Shown piece after piece: positions 8,652-17,016 of a stretch of DNA of 64,000 nucleotides; position 1 is the first letter of the stretch; each line of letters starts with the position of its first letter. The position numbers and the translations under genes are program-made. Origin of the DNA: Novosphingobium sp. Gsoil 351 (lineage in GTDB: Bacteria > Pseudomonadota > Alphaproteobacteria > Sphingomonadales > Sphingomonadaceae); the NCBI RefSeq assembly GCF_009707465.1, contig NZ_CP046120.1, forward strand, positions 3,315,501-3,379,500, read 5' to 3'. Under the pieces are notes generated by a model. The model had not been told where the DNA came from, did not search any database, and was given only the letters and a program-made list of their open reading frames with translations.

Positions 8652-9838
8652 GCCATCGCCTCGGCCTGGCGCAGTCCGGCGATCATCGAGGTCTTGAGCA
8701 GGTGTTCGCGGCAGCGGATCGGATCTTCGGCGATGGCCTGGAGGGCGGCGAGTTCGGCGCGGCGGCGGGTGGGGTCGCGCTCTTGCATGCGGGTGCGGTT
8801 GCGGTGCGCCTGGGCCAGGATCTGCTCTTCGGCTATGGCCTTGCGGGTGCGGGAATAGCGCGCGAAAACAACAGCTTCGTCACCCCCATCGAACACCCCG
8901 CGGATCGCTTCGGCCGCTGCCCAGGCGTCGTGGATGCCGCCGTTCATGCCCATGCCGCCCGAGGGGGAGTTGAGGTGGGCGGCGTCGCCGGCGAGGAGGA
9001 CGCGGCCGTGATCGTAGCGTTCGACGATTCGCTGGTGGATGCGATAGGCGCGGATCTCGGCGACCGCGTGGCCACTCTCGCTGGGCACGATGCGCTGGAG
9101 TTTTTCAGCGATCGCAGCCGGTTGCAGCGCGTCCTCGATGCTTTCTCCGATATCGGCGTAGAGCGAACAGCGCCACAGCGTGGGCAGCCGCAGCAGGCTG
9201 AAGGTGCCTTCGGCGGCCCAGCAGTAGTTCACGTTCGAGAGTCCGGCGAGGTGCTCGTGAAACGGAAACCCGCTGGTCGCCAGGATCGTCGTCTCGGGAT
9301 AGGTGAAACCTTCGAAACCCGCGCCAACTTCTTGGCGAACCACGCTTCTTGCCCCGTCGGCCGCGATCACGTAGCGCGCCTGGATCCGCTCGCCGTTTCG
9401 CAAGAGCAACGTCGGGCGCGCGTCGTCGTCGCGCACCAGCCCGCAGACTTCGTCTCCCAGTCGCACGATTACTGCTGCTTCAGTGCGCGCGACTTCCAGC
9501 CCCAATGCGACGAGTGTCGCCTGCTCGCACTGCAGCCGGAACGGATAGGGCGTTTCATCCGCCAGCAACGCCAGGTCGAACAGCGCCCGCTCGCCGGTCT
9601 CGTGCATTCGGACCTGCCAGTCGCGGGTGATCAGGCCGCGCTCGATCAGCGGTGTGGCAAGCCCGATCGTGTCGAGCATCTCCAGCGTCGGCGGGTGGAA
9701 GGTCGAGGCGCGCAGATCGTGCGCGGGCTCGGGGTTCGCCTCGAGTAGAACGCTGTCGATGCCCCGCGCGGCGAGGAACAGCGCGGCGCAGACCCCGACC
9801 GGCCCGGCGCCGACGATGGCGATGGTCGCGTCAGTCAT
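8648..9838 (-). CDS. FAD-dependent aromatic-ring monooxygenase (PHBH/MhpA type)
   Basis: A 396-residue class A flavoprotein monooxygenase, which uses NAD(P)H and O2 to hydroxylate an aromatic ring. The N-terminal dinucleotide motif is IVGAGPVGVCAALFLAARG (about residues 8-26). The DG motif is YVIAADGARSVVRQ, and the second FAD motif is RVLLAGDAAHLNSPSGGMGM. The start at 9838 was chosen because it places the GxGxxG motif at the usual distance and overlaps the ThDP gene's stop by eight bases. The C-terminus is short, without the thioredoxin-like domain of phenol hydroxylases. Its substrate is unknown but probably a phenolic acid. Confidence 0.92.
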   Translation of the reverse strand: MTDATIAIVGAGPVGVCAALFLAARGIDSVLLEANPEPAHDLRASTFHPPTLEMLDTIGLATPLIERGLITRDWQVRMHETGERALFDLALLADETPYPFRLQCEQATLVALGLEVARTEAAVIVRLGDEVCGLVRDDDARPTLLLRNGERIQARYVIAADGARSVVRQEVGAGFEGFTYPETTILATSGFPFHEHLAGLSNVNYCWAAEGTFSLLRLPTLWRCSLYADIGESIEDALQPAAIAEKLQRIVPSESGHAVAEIRAYRIHQRIVERYDHGRVLLAGDAAHLNSPSGGMGMNGGIHDAWAAAEAIRGVFDGGDEAVVFARYSRTRKAIAEEQILAQAHRNRTRMQERDPTRRRAELAALQAIAEDPIRCREHLLKTSMIAGLRQAEAMA

Positions 9839-11528
9839 CGCCGGGCCCTTCGAAGGCACTCTGCGCCTGGGCTATGTCGCTGAACAGGATGTTCGAGGCG
9901 AGGGGGTTGGTCTTGAGTTCGGCCCCCGCTGCAGGATCGATCCGCACGTCGAGCAGCGCGGGGCCGGATGTCGCCAGCAACGCATTCAGCTGCCCGCCTA
10001 GGTCGTCGAACATCTCGCAGGTCAGCCCGGCGCAGCCGAACGCCTCGGCCAATCGCGCGTAGGGCAGCATGCCCAGCTCGGTGTTGAGCGTGCGCCCCAG
10101 CGCCACCAGTTGCCCGTGCGCCTCGGTCCCCCAGGCGCCGTCGTTGCCAACCACGACCTTCAGGTTCAGCCCGGCCCGCGCCGCGGCGTGGAGCTCGCCC
10201 GGGTGGAAGCCGAGCGAACCGTCGCCGGTCACCAGCACCACCGGCGCGGGATCGCCGATTTCGCGCAGGGCCGCCGCCGCGCCCACCGCCAGCGCGGTGC
10301 CACTGCCCATCGCGCCCAGCGGGTAGTGATCCATGAACCCGCCCGCGCGCCGCACCCGCAGCGCCCCGTACATCCAGTTGGCGATGTCCGCGCCGTCGCC
10401 GACCAGCACCGCGTCCGCCGGCAGGCGCGACCGGAGCGCGGCCGCCAGCGTCAGCGGATGGATCGCGCCGCCGCCGGGCTTGGCCAGCCGCGCTACCGTC
10501 GCCGCGCGCTGCGTCAGCGTCTGTGGCAACCAGGATGGTTTCGCTGCCACCCGCCGCGCGCGCAGCCGCTCGACCACCAGCGCAAGGGTGGCGTCGGGAT
10601 CGCCGAGCAAGGCGCAGTCGATCGGGCGATTGCGCCCGAACGCCTCGGCCACCGCGTCGATCTGGATGAACCGGGCGGTCCTCGCGAAGCGCGGCACCAG
10701 CCCGAACCCGAGCCGCTGGGTCAGCACTTCGCCGACCACCAGCACGCAGTCCGCCTGGTGCGCGGCAATCTGGGCATAAGGCCACGAAAAGCCGAGCGCG
10801 TCGTCTTCGGCGACCAGCCCGCGCCCGCTGCCGTTGCCGAGCACCGGCACCGCGAACTCGCTCGCCAAGGCGCGCAAGGCATCCGCCGCGCCGCTGCGGA
10901 AGGCGCCGAACCCGGCGATGGCCAAGGGGCGCTGAGAATCCGCCAGCATCCGCGCGGCCTGATCGATCGCATCGCCGTCGGCGGGAGAGGATGGCGCGGC
11001 GAGGATGGTCGGTTCGGCTGCCCCGCTCTCGGCCTGGAACAGGTCCTGCGGGATCACCAGCACCGCCGGACCGGGCCGCCCGCTTACCGCCATGCGGATC
11101 GCGGTGGCGAGATAGTCGCCCAGCCGGTCCGCGCTGGGCACGGTGCGCGCCCACTTCGCCACCGGGGCGACCAGGGCCAGTGGATCGGAGGTCTCGGCCT
11201 CGGCGTGGCCGCGTGGCGGGCTGGCGGCGAGCACCACCACCGGCGAGCCGAGTGCGTGCGCCACCGCCAGTCCGCCGATCGCATTGGCCATGCCCTGCTC
11301 GGCGACGATCAGCGCCACCCCCAGCCGCGGCGGGCGGCGATCGGCAAGGGTGCGGGCATAGCCGTCCGCAGCGCCCACCGCGCCGCTTTCGTGACGGCTG
11401 GAAACGATCGCGAACTCCGCGCGGTCGAGCGCGTCGAGCAGCCAGGTGTGCGACGCGCCCGCCACCGCGAACACCGTCGCGACGCCCTGCGCGGCCAGTT
11501 GCGCCGCGATCCGTTCCGCGCCGGTCAT
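9831..11528 (-). CDS. ThDP-dependent decarboxylase/acetolactate synthase-like enzyme
   Basis: A 565-residue thiamine-diphosphate enzyme with the usual three-domain order: pyrimidine-binding domain (conserved Glu47 in RHESGAVGAADGYAR), central domain, and cofactor-binding domain with GDGSLGFHPGEL (from residue 435) and the closing Asn at about 462 (VVVGNDG). The family includes acetolactate synthase, benzoylformate decarboxylase and oxalyl-CoA decarboxylase. Having no small regulatory subunit nearby and an aldehyde dehydrogenase in the same operon favours a 2-oxo-acid decarboxylase giving an aldehyde. The start at 11528 overlaps the transporter's stop (ATGA). Confidence 0.9.
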   Translation of the reverse strand: MTGAERIAAQLAAQGVATVFAVAGASHTWLLDALDRAEFAIVSSRHESGAVGAADGYARTLADRRPPRLGVALIVAEQGMANAIGGLAVAHALGSPVVVLAASPPRGHAEAETSDPLALVAPVAKWARTVPSADRLGDYLATAIRMAVSGRPGPAVLVIPQDLFQAESGAAEPTILAAPSSPADGDAIDQAARMLADSQRPLAIAGFGAFRSGAADALRALASEFAVPVLGNGSGRGLVAEDDALGFSWPYAQIAAHQADCVLVVGEVLTQRLGFGLVPRFARTARFIQIDAVAEAFGRNRPIDCALLGDPDATLALVVERLRARRVAAKPSWLPQTLTQRAATVARLAKPGGGAIHPLTLAAALRSRLPADAVLVGDGADIANWMYGALRVRRAGGFMDHYPLGAMGSGTALAVGAAAALREIGDPAPVVLVTGDGSLGFHPGELHAAARAGLNLKVVVGNDGAWGTEAHGQLVALGRTLNTELGMLPYARLAEAFGCAGLTCEMFDDLGGQLNALLATSGPALLDVRIDPAAGAELKTNPLASNILFSDIAQAQSAFEGPGDD

Positions 11529-12727
11529 CGCCCCTGCCTCGGCAGCAGCGCGATCAGCGCCGTCGCCAGCGCGAGCAATGCCATCGAGGCGAGGATCGCC
11601 GTGCGATAGCCGCCGGTCGCATCGTAGCTCCACCCCGCCAGTGGCGAGGCGGTCGCGGTGAGCGGAACCATGATGAGGTTGGTCAGCCCGAGCGCGCGGC
11701 CGAACGAGGCCTGGCCGAACACCTGGGCGACGATCAGCCCCCACAGCGGCAGCATGCCCCCCGTGGCGAGCCCGAGCAGCAGGCAGGCGGCGAGCAGCGA
11801 GGGATAGCCGCGCGCCGCGATCAGCCCGGCGAAGGCGAGGATGGTCAGGCCCAGCGCGCCGGCGAACAGCCATTTGAGCGGGCTGCGCTCGGCCAGCCAG
11901 CCGAACCCCAGCTTGCCCGCCATCGAGGTGACCGAAAGCACGGAAACCAGGCCCGCGGCGGCGACCTCGCCGACCCCCAGATCGCGACCATAGGCGGCAA
12001 GGTTGTTGACCAGGCCGAGATAGGTGGCGAGCTTGATTCCGACGCCGAAGGTAATGATCCAGAACGCCGGCATCGCCAGGATTGCGGAGGCCGACAAGGC
12101 TTCGTCCGCGATTTCGAGACCGGTGGGCGCATAGCTGTCCTCGCCCGGCAGCCCGACATCGGCGGGCCGATCGACTATCGCGAGCGCGACGATTGCCGCC
12201 ACCGCCAGCGCCGCGCCGCAACCGACCAGCGCGGCGGCTGTCCGCCAGCCGAACGCCGCCGTCCCGGCGGCCAGCGCCACCGGAAACACGAACCCGCCGA
12301 GCGAGGTGCCCAGCGTGGATATTCCCATCGCCCGCCCGCGCCTGGGGCCGAACCAGCGAGTGATCAGCGCGGCGCTGGAAAGCTGCCCGAGGAGGACGTT
12401 GGCGGGGGCAAGCAGCACCGAGTAGATCGTCCATACCTGCCACAGCGCTCCCGCCTTCGAGAGCGCGAGGAATCCGGCGGCGAGCATCGCGCAGGCCAGC
12501 AGCATCAGCCGCCGCACCGATCCCCGGTCGATCGCCCGCCCGGCGAGCGGGGCGAGCGCGCTCGAGGCGAGCGAGAGGCAGGTGGTCGTCACCATCACCG
12601 CGCCCCGGCTGGTGCCGAACTCACGCTCCAGCGGCAGCGCCAGCGCCGAAAAGCCGTAGATCAGCAGCCCGGCCTGCGCCATCTGGGTGGCGATCGTGCC
12701 GCCGGTCACGGCCCAGCCGCGGTACAT
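11525..12727 (-). CDS. MFS transporter, OFA/MCT-like organic acid carrier
   Basis: A 400-residue inner-membrane protein with about twelve hydrophobic segments and the MFS loop 2-3 basic motif (GRAIDRGSVRRL). The segment ITRWFGPRRGRAMGISTLGTS resembles carriers of the monocarboxylate/oxalate-formate group. Placed between a cupin gene (13 bp upstream) and the ThDP enzyme (4-bp overlap), it probably imports the operon's acid substrate across the inner membrane after the TonB receptor has brought it into the periplasm. Direction and substrate are inference. Confidence 0.9.
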   Translation of the reverse strand: MYRGWAVTGGTIATQMAQAGLLIYGFSALALPLEREFGTSRGAVMVTTTCLSLASSALAPLAGRAIDRGSVRRLMLLACAMLAAGFLALSKAGALWQVWTIYSVLLAPANVLLGQLSSAALITRWFGPRRGRAMGISTLGTSLGGFVFPVALAAGTAAFGWRTAAALVGCGAALAVAAIVALAIVDRPADVGLPGEDSYAPTGLEIADEALSASAILAMPAFWIITFGVGIKLATYLGLVNNLAAYGRDLGVGEVAAAGLVSVLSVTSMAGKLGFGWLAERSPLKWLFAGALGLTILAFAGLIAARGYPSLLAACLLLGLATGGMLPLWGLIVAQVFGQASFGRALGLTNLIMVPLTATASPLAGWSYDATGGYRTAILASMALLALATALIALLPRQGR

Positions 12728-12740
12728 CAGCGCCAGTCCG

Positions 12741-13442
12741 TCACGGCTTTGGGCGAACGCCGGTCTGGGTCACGCACAGCAGCCGGGCCACGGTCTTGCC
12801 GGTGTTGACCCAACTGTGGTTGTTGCCTGCCTGGATCAGCACGTCGCCCGGCTTCATCGCAACCCGCTTGCCGCCCCCCGGTCCAGTGGCGAGGACCAGA
12901 TCGATCTGCCCCGTCAGCAGCACGATGTAGTCCATGCTCTCCTGCTTGTGCAGCGGGATGTCCTTGAGGTTCGATCCGGGCGGAATGTCCGCCACGTAGA
13001 GGCTGCTGCCGGTGAAGCCGGGGCGATAGGCATTGCCCGCGGTCGCCCCCAGATCGGCGGCAACCGGAACCGCCACGGGCGAGCCTTGCGTCTCCCACAG
13101 CCGGGTGATCGTCGAGCCGTTGAGCGTGACTGAGTTGGCGCTGTGCCCGTCGGCCAGCACCACCGCGCGGCCGGCCGCATCCTCGGTCGTGACGATGCGG
13201 CGGATCGGCGCCGGGCCGGATTGGGCATGGGAGGCGTGAGCCTGGGCGGGAAGGGCGCTTGCGACAAGCGCCGCGCCGATGAGCAGCCCACCCAACTCGA
13301 CCCAGGCTCGTTCGCTCCGAGCTGGTTGCAAGCGAAGCTGATCGGAAGGGTCGACGGCCGCACTCGCCTTGCCGCGCAGCGCCTGGCGGGAGGGAAGGGA
13401 CCGGCATTCGCCAACCTTGGTGTGAACGGAACGGGTCATCAT
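12741..13442 (-). CDS. Exported cupin-domain protein
   Basis: A 233-residue protein. The start at 13442 overlaps the VOC gene's stop (ATGA), but the hydrophobic export segment only begins near residue 50 (GGLLIGAALVASALPAQAHA), so the N-terminus is unusually long and a later start cannot be excluded. The C-terminal half is a single beta-barrel cupin (IPLHKQESMDYIVLLTGQIDLVL, then MKPGDVLIQAGNNHSWVN) with His residues in the two cupin motifs. Small cupins bind metals and catalyse dioxygenase, isomerase or hydrolase reactions; none is assignable here. Confidence 0.8.
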   Translation of the reverse strand: MMTRSVHTKVGECRSLPSRQALRGKASAAVDPSDQLRLQPARSERAWVELGGLLIGAALVASALPAQAHASHAQSGPAPIRRIVTTEDAAGRAVVLADGHSANSVTLNGSTITRLWETQGSPVAVPVAADLGATAGNAYRPGFTGSSLYVADIPPGSNLKDIPLHKQESMDYIVLLTGQIDLVLATGPGGGKRVAMKPGDVLIQAGNNHSWVNTGKTVARLLCVTQTGVRPKP

Positions 13443-14131
13443 GGCAGGCCTCTCGCGTGAAATCCGGTGCGGCGATCGGCGAACGCCGTGCAGCCGCCGA
13501 TGGAGAACCCGGCGATGCCGGGAGACAGGCCTTGGCCGAGCAGCGCCGCAGCCTGCTCATCGCCTGCCGCCAGCGCGGGCAGCGCAGGTGCCGCGCCGAA
13601 CAGCACATCGGCCAGCCGCGTTGCGCCGTTGGGGTGCTCGCGCAGCTCGGCGGCGAAGACGATATCGGGATCGCGATGCTCGACGACCGCGGTAATCGCG
13701 CCGGGCACGACCTCGGTCAGCGGGAACCAGACGAACCGCGCTTCGCGTTCGCCTTCGCGAAGTTGGACGCGGCGGGACGAAGCGCGCGGCCGCCCGGCGG
13801 CGAGCGCACCCAGGCGCGCGTGATCGGCGGCGGCATCGCTGGTCGCCAGCGCGAGAATGCACACGCCTTCGCCCTGCGCGAGCAGCGGCTCGAGGTGGTT
13901 GCCGCTGCCGGGCACGGGCGTGCTGATCTCGACATAGCCGTTGGCGAACACGCAATGCGCGCTGATCTGGCCGAGCGGTCCGTCCGCACCCATCAGGGGC
14001 ACCCCGTCGTTGACCCGGAACCCGCGCCCGCGCAGCCAGGCGAGCGTGGGGGCGAGGTCGCGGACGACGATTCCGATATGATCGATTGCCAGCCCGTCGA
14101 GCGCGGCGGCGTTTGCCCAGGGATCATGCAT
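13439..14131 (-). CDS. VOC-family (glyoxalase-like domain) protein
   Basis: A 230-residue cytoplasmic protein starting MHDPWANAAALDGLAIDHIGIVV-type sequence, with the family's metal-side residues in DHIGIVVRD and NGYVEIST. It is a larger glyoxalase-like-domain version of the VOC fold (compare PF13468) rather than a classic ring-cleavage dioxygenase, which would be longer. It ends with a four-base overlap into the cupin gene, so both are probably made from one transcript. The enzymatic role is unknown. A 113-bp gap upstream separates it from the first cupin gene; no terminator was evident there. Confidence 0.82.
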   Translation of the reverse strand: MHDPWANAAALDGLAIDHIGIVVRDLAPTLAWLRGRGFRVNDGVPLMGADGPLGQISAHCVFANGYVEISTPVPGSGNHLEPLLAQGEGVCILALATSDAAADHARLGALAAGRPRASSRRVQLREGEREARFVWFPLTEVVPGAITAVVEHRDPDIVFAAELREHPNGATRLADVLFGAAPALPALAAGDEQAAALLGQGLSPGIAGFSIGGCTAFADRRTGFHARGLP

Positions 14132-14244
14132 CGGATGGCGCCGCGCGGCGCGCGGCCCACACTGGCGGCATGGGGGGAACCAGGACGCGAACCCCGAACC
14201 ACGCCGGGAGGGCCAGGGCGATTCCCACGCCAGCGCGCCGTGCT

Positions 14245-15093
14245 TCAGGCAAGCGGAGGCTCCTCGTAGGCGCGGGCATAGCGCGCCAGCTCGGGCGGGA
14301 GCCGCGGGGTATAGGGCGGATCCCAGCGGAACGGCTTCTTCTCGGTCGCGAAAGTGTTGTCGAGCGGCCCGCCGATCGTACGGACGAACAGCAAGTAGCC
14401 GGTGTCTGTGCCTGAAGGTCCGTGCCATTCGCGCTCGCGCCACCAGGCATAGCCGCCCGGACCCATCCGTCCGCAATCGCCCCACACGTAGGTTCCGGCC
14501 AGGCAGAACAGCTCCTCGACCATAGCGTGGGTCCACTGCGGCTTGGCCATCCCGGGGGGCACGCGGTGCGGCGGGGACATATAGAGGAACGAGGTTTCCT
14601 GCGTGTAGGGATCGGTCCGCAGCGGCTTGATCGCGACCCCCTTCGACAGTTGCGGATCGACCAGCCCCGGGTCCCATTCCATGCCCAGCGGATCGACGTG
14701 TTCGACCAGCAGCGCCGGATCGTGCGGGGTCGCCGGTGACCCGGCGACGACTTGTGGGGCGTCGTAGAACATCGTCAGCACCGTCGCCCCCGCCGGGCTT
14801 GCGGCGGCCTCGTGAACGTATCCGGCGGGCAGGAAGCCGTATTGCTGGCGGGTGTAGCTGCGCCCGTTGATGATCAGCTCGCCCTCGAGAATCAGGAACT
14901 CCTCATGGCAGGTGAGGTGCTCGGGACGGTCGCGCCGCCAGCCCGCGGGATAGCGCACGATGGTGGTCGCGTCGGTTCCCGCTTCGTCGATCGACAGCAG
15001 CTTGGATCGCACTTCGGGCCGCGCCCCTGAATACAGCCCGTCGCGCCACGGCAGGGCCGGGGCCTGGATAAACAGGATATGCGGTCGCGCCAC
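14245..15093 (-). CDS. Cupin protein (ChrR-like/DUF4437 type), first gene of the GntR-controlled operon
   Basis: A 282-residue bicupin-like protein. A GTG start at 15093 is chosen because AGGGGAG lies 7 bases upstream and because the alternative ATG at 15129 would sit only 3 bases from the operator palindrome. The N-terminal barrel has HLTCHEEFLILEGELIINGR and the second has QWTHAMVEELFCLAGTYVWGDC. Cupins of this class are metal-binding and often act on aromatic or keto acids. As the gene nearest the operator it is probably the leader of the catabolic operon that runs to the aldehyde dehydrogenase at 6538. Confidence 0.83.
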   Translation of the reverse strand: MARPHILFIQAPALPWRDGLYSGARPEVRSKLLSIDEAGTDATTIVRYPAGWRRDRPEHLTCHEEFLILEGELIINGRSYTRQQYGFLPAGYVHEAAASPAGATVLTMFYDAPQVVAGSPATPHDPALLVEHVDPLGMEWDPGLVDPQLSKGVAIKPLRTDPYTQETSFLYMSPPHRVPPGMAKPQWTHAMVEELFCLAGTYVWGDCGRMGPGGYAWWREREWHGPSGTDTGYLLFVRTIGGPLDNTFATEKKPFRWDPPYTPRLPPELARYARAYEEPPLA

Positions 15094-15100
15094 GGCGTTG

Positions 15101-15107
15101 CTCCCCT
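15101..15107 (-). promoter_or_regulatory. Ribosome binding site fixing the cupin start
   Basis: On the minus strand this reads AGGGGAG, 7 bases before the GTG at 15093. Spacing and sequence match the site before the receptor at 6422, supporting the GTG start. Confidence 0.55.
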
Positions 15108-15131
15108 CGTCGTCGGCCCCAATATCCAAAT

Positions 15132-15143
15132 TTGGTATACCAA
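15132..15143. promoter_or_regulatory. Putative GntR operator, copy 2
   Basis: A perfect TTGGTATACCAA palindrome lies 39 bp upstream of the cupin GTG start, in the gap between the cupin and the GntR gene. Eighteen bases around it are identical to the copy at 6463-6480. Its position suggests that the whole minus-strand operon is controlled here. Confidence 0.78.
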
Positions 15144-15195
15144 GTCAACCATGGCCTGCCCCGCCGACGGGCCCCCGGGCAAGCTCGCGAAGCGA

Positions 15196-15834
15196 TCAGC
15201 CGGCGTGGCGGCGGTGTGCGGCCTGGCCGGTGCGGATGTGGCTGCCCATCGCCGACTGCGCCCAGTCCGCATCCCTGCTGGCGATAGCCCCGACGATGGT
15301 GCGATGTTGCGCCAGCGATGTCGCGAAATCGCCCGGCTCGTAAGCGCCGAAGATGTTGGCCAGCACCCGGAAGCTCATGGTCTGCTTGAGGATTTGGGCG
15401 ATCCGCGGGTTGCGCGCCATCGCCGCGATTGTATCGTGGAAGGCCTGGTCGAGCTTGACGTATGCCACTTCCTCTTGCGCGCCGCCCGCTTCGACCAGGC
15501 TGGCCATCTCGGCGACGATCGCTTCCAGTCGGCCGATGTCGGCGTCGGTCGCCTTTTCGGCGGCGAGCCTGGCGACGAAGCTTTCGAGGACGATGCCAAG
15601 CTCGAAGATCTCGGTCAGTTCGCCAGCATCGAACGAGCTGACGATGATCGAGCGTCCGGGACGGACCTCGGCGAGACCGTCCGCCGACAGGCGCCGCAGC
15701 GCCTCGCGAATCGGGGTCCGGCTGACGCTGAGCTCGTCGCACAGATCGCGCTCCTTGAGCGCGGTGCCGGGCTTGAGCCGCCCTTCGAGGATTTGCTCGC
15801 GGAGGGCAAGATAGGCCTGGTCGGAAGCATTCAT
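15196..15834 (-). CDS. GntR family regulator with FCD effector domain
   Basis: A 212-residue regulator of the FadR/VanR branch. The start at 15834 gives the compact N-terminus MNASDQAYLALREQILEG. The winged helix-turn-helix is at about residues 10-75 (LCDELSVSRTPIREALRRLSADG). The helical FCD domain follows (LDQAFHDTIAAMA, SLAQHRTIVGAIASRD) with the His and Asp residues that usually hold a metal near the effector. FCD proteins are commonly repressors released by an organic acid. A TGGTATACCA palindrome 49 bp upstream suggests autoregulation, and matching sites precede the operon it faces. An IS481-family element sits about 118 bp upstream of it. Confidence 0.94.
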   Translation of the reverse strand: MNASDQAYLALREQILEGRLKPGTALKERDLCDELSVSRTPIREALRRLSADGLAEVRPGRSIIVSSFDAGELTEIFELGIVLESFVARLAAEKATDADIGRLEAIVAEMASLVEAGGAQEEVAYVKLDQAFHDTIAAMARNPRIAQILKQTMSFRVLANIFGAYEPGDFATSLAQHRTIVGAIASRDADWAQSAMGSHIRTGQAAHRRHAG

Positions 15835-15882
15835 CGCTTGCCTGTGGCACCGGCTTCGACGGCTGGCAATCTGTCGCGGTGG

Positions 15883-15892
15883 TGGTATACCA
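15883..15892. promoter_or_regulatory. Putative GntR operator, copy 3 (autoregulatory)
   Basis: TGGTATACCA, a 10-bp perfect palindrome sharing the core of the 12-bp sites at 6464 and 15132, lies 49 bp upstream of the GntR start. It is probably the autoregulatory site. Confidence 0.7.
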
Positions 15893-15946
15893 TACTGCCG
15901 ATCACCGCTCAGGCGATTTGCGCGCGGGCGTATGGCGGCTTCGCCG

Positions 15947-15952
15947 GCTAGA
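15947..15952. repeat. Target site duplication, left copy
   Basis: GCTAGA directly precedes the left end of the insertion element and is repeated at 17012-17017. It fits the NCTAGN target reported for IS481. Confidence 0.85.
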
Positions 15953-15981
15953 TGTGAGCTTTCAGGAGGTTGTTCATCCGG
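15953..15981 (+). repeat. IS left terminal inverted repeat
   Basis: The segment begins TGTGAGC and ends GTTGTTCATCCGG. It pairs imperfectly with the complement of 16984-17011. Confidence 0.75.
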
Positions 15982-16034
15982 TGTGATCCGGTCAGACTGA
16001 TGTTGCAACACGTCAGCACTGAAGGAATGACCGG

Positions 16035-17016
16035 ATGAACATCCACAAGAATGCCCGAACCACGCCTTTCAGTCGAGCCGAGATCGTGCGGCGCATAATG
16101 GTGCTGCGCGAGACCCCCAGGGCGGTTGCAACCGCCCTGGGGGTCTCGGAGCGAACCGTCGCCAAGTGGCTGGCGCGCTACAGGGCTGAAGGCGAGGCCG
16201 GTCTAGCCGATCGCAGCTCGCGTCCGCGCCGGTTTCCCGGCGCCACGCCGGCCAATATCATCGACGAGATCATCGCGCAGCGCCGGCTGCGCATCACCGG
16301 CAAGCAGATTGCCAGAATGCTTGCGGTCTCGCCTGCTACCGTCAGCCGGGTGTTACGCAAAGTCCGTCTCAGCCGCATGCGCGACCTCGATCCGCCAGTA
16401 CCGGTACACCGCTATGAGCGGGCCCATCCCGGTGAGCTGATCCACATCGATATCAAGAAGCTCGGCCGCTTCGAGAGCATCGGACACCGTATCACCGGCG
16501 ACCGGACCCGACAGAGCAACACCCGTGGCTATCGCGCTGGCGAGAGATATGGTGCCGGTTGGGAGTTCGTCCACGTCTGTATCGACGATGCCTCACGCAT
16601 CGCCTTCAGCCAGATCCACCGCGACGAGAAGAAGCAAAGCGCCGTCGCCTTCCTCTACGCGGCAATCGAATACTATCGCAGCCTCAGGAGTCACCGTCAC
16701 CCGCGTCATGACCGACAACGGTGGGTGCTACCGAAGTTACGCATTCCGCGATGCCTGCAAGGCACTTGGCCTCAAGCACATCCGAACCAGACCCTACACC
16801 CCCAAGACCAATGGCAAGGCCGAACGCTTCATCCAAACCAGCTTGCGCGAATGGGCCTACGCCAGAGCCTATCCTACCTCGGAACACCGAAAACAGGCGC
16901 TTGAACCCTGGCTCCACAACTACAACTGGCATCGACCTCACGGTAGTCTACAATCCAACCCGCCCATCAGCCGACTGGGTCAGCCGGTGAACAACCTGTT
17001 GAGGCTCCACAGCTAG
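16035..17016 (+). pseudogene. IS481-family transposase, frameshifted
   Basis: A DDE transposase with an N-terminal helix-turn-helix (TALGVSERTVAKWLARYRAEG) and an rve catalytic core. The first frame runs from 16035 through the first catalytic Asp (ELIHIDIKKLGRF) to YYRSL at 16685. The rest (GVTVTRVMTDNGGCYRS with the second Asp, then KTNGKAERFIQTSL with the Glu) is in the next frame. Removing the single A at 16686 joins the two halves into an uninterrupted family sequence, so this is a one-base insertion. IS481 elements normally have one unbroken frame. The stop codon TAG (17014-17016) lies in the host-derived target duplication, not in the element. Confidence 0.9.
16984..17011 (-). repeat. 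IS right terminal inverted repeat
   Basis: Read on the minus strand this begins TGTGGAGCCTCAACAGG and ends GTTGTTCACCGG, pairing imperfectly with the left end. Confidence 0.75.

Larger units (their letters stand above)
15953..17011 (+). mobile_element. IS481-family insertion sequence
   Basis: A 1059-bp element. The left end begins TGTGAGCTTTCAGGAGG and continues GTTGTTCATCCGG. The right end, read on the other strand, begins TGTGGAGCCTCAACAGG and continues GTTGTTCACCGG, so the ends are imperfect terminal inverted repeats of about 28 bp. It is flanked by the direct repeat GCTAGA, matching the 6-bp CTAG-centred duplication of the IS481 group, and the length is right for the family. It landed exactly on the stop codon of the flavoprotein gene to its right and 118 bp upstream of the GntR gene. 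Its transposase is frameshifted, so this copy should not move by itself. Confidence 0.92.

Noticed and set aside
16035..17016. Programmed frameshifting in the IS transposase
   Set aside because: IS481 elements normally encode one continuous frame, the shift is +1 without a slippery A-run, and removing one base gives a perfect sequence. A simple mutation or read error is more likely.
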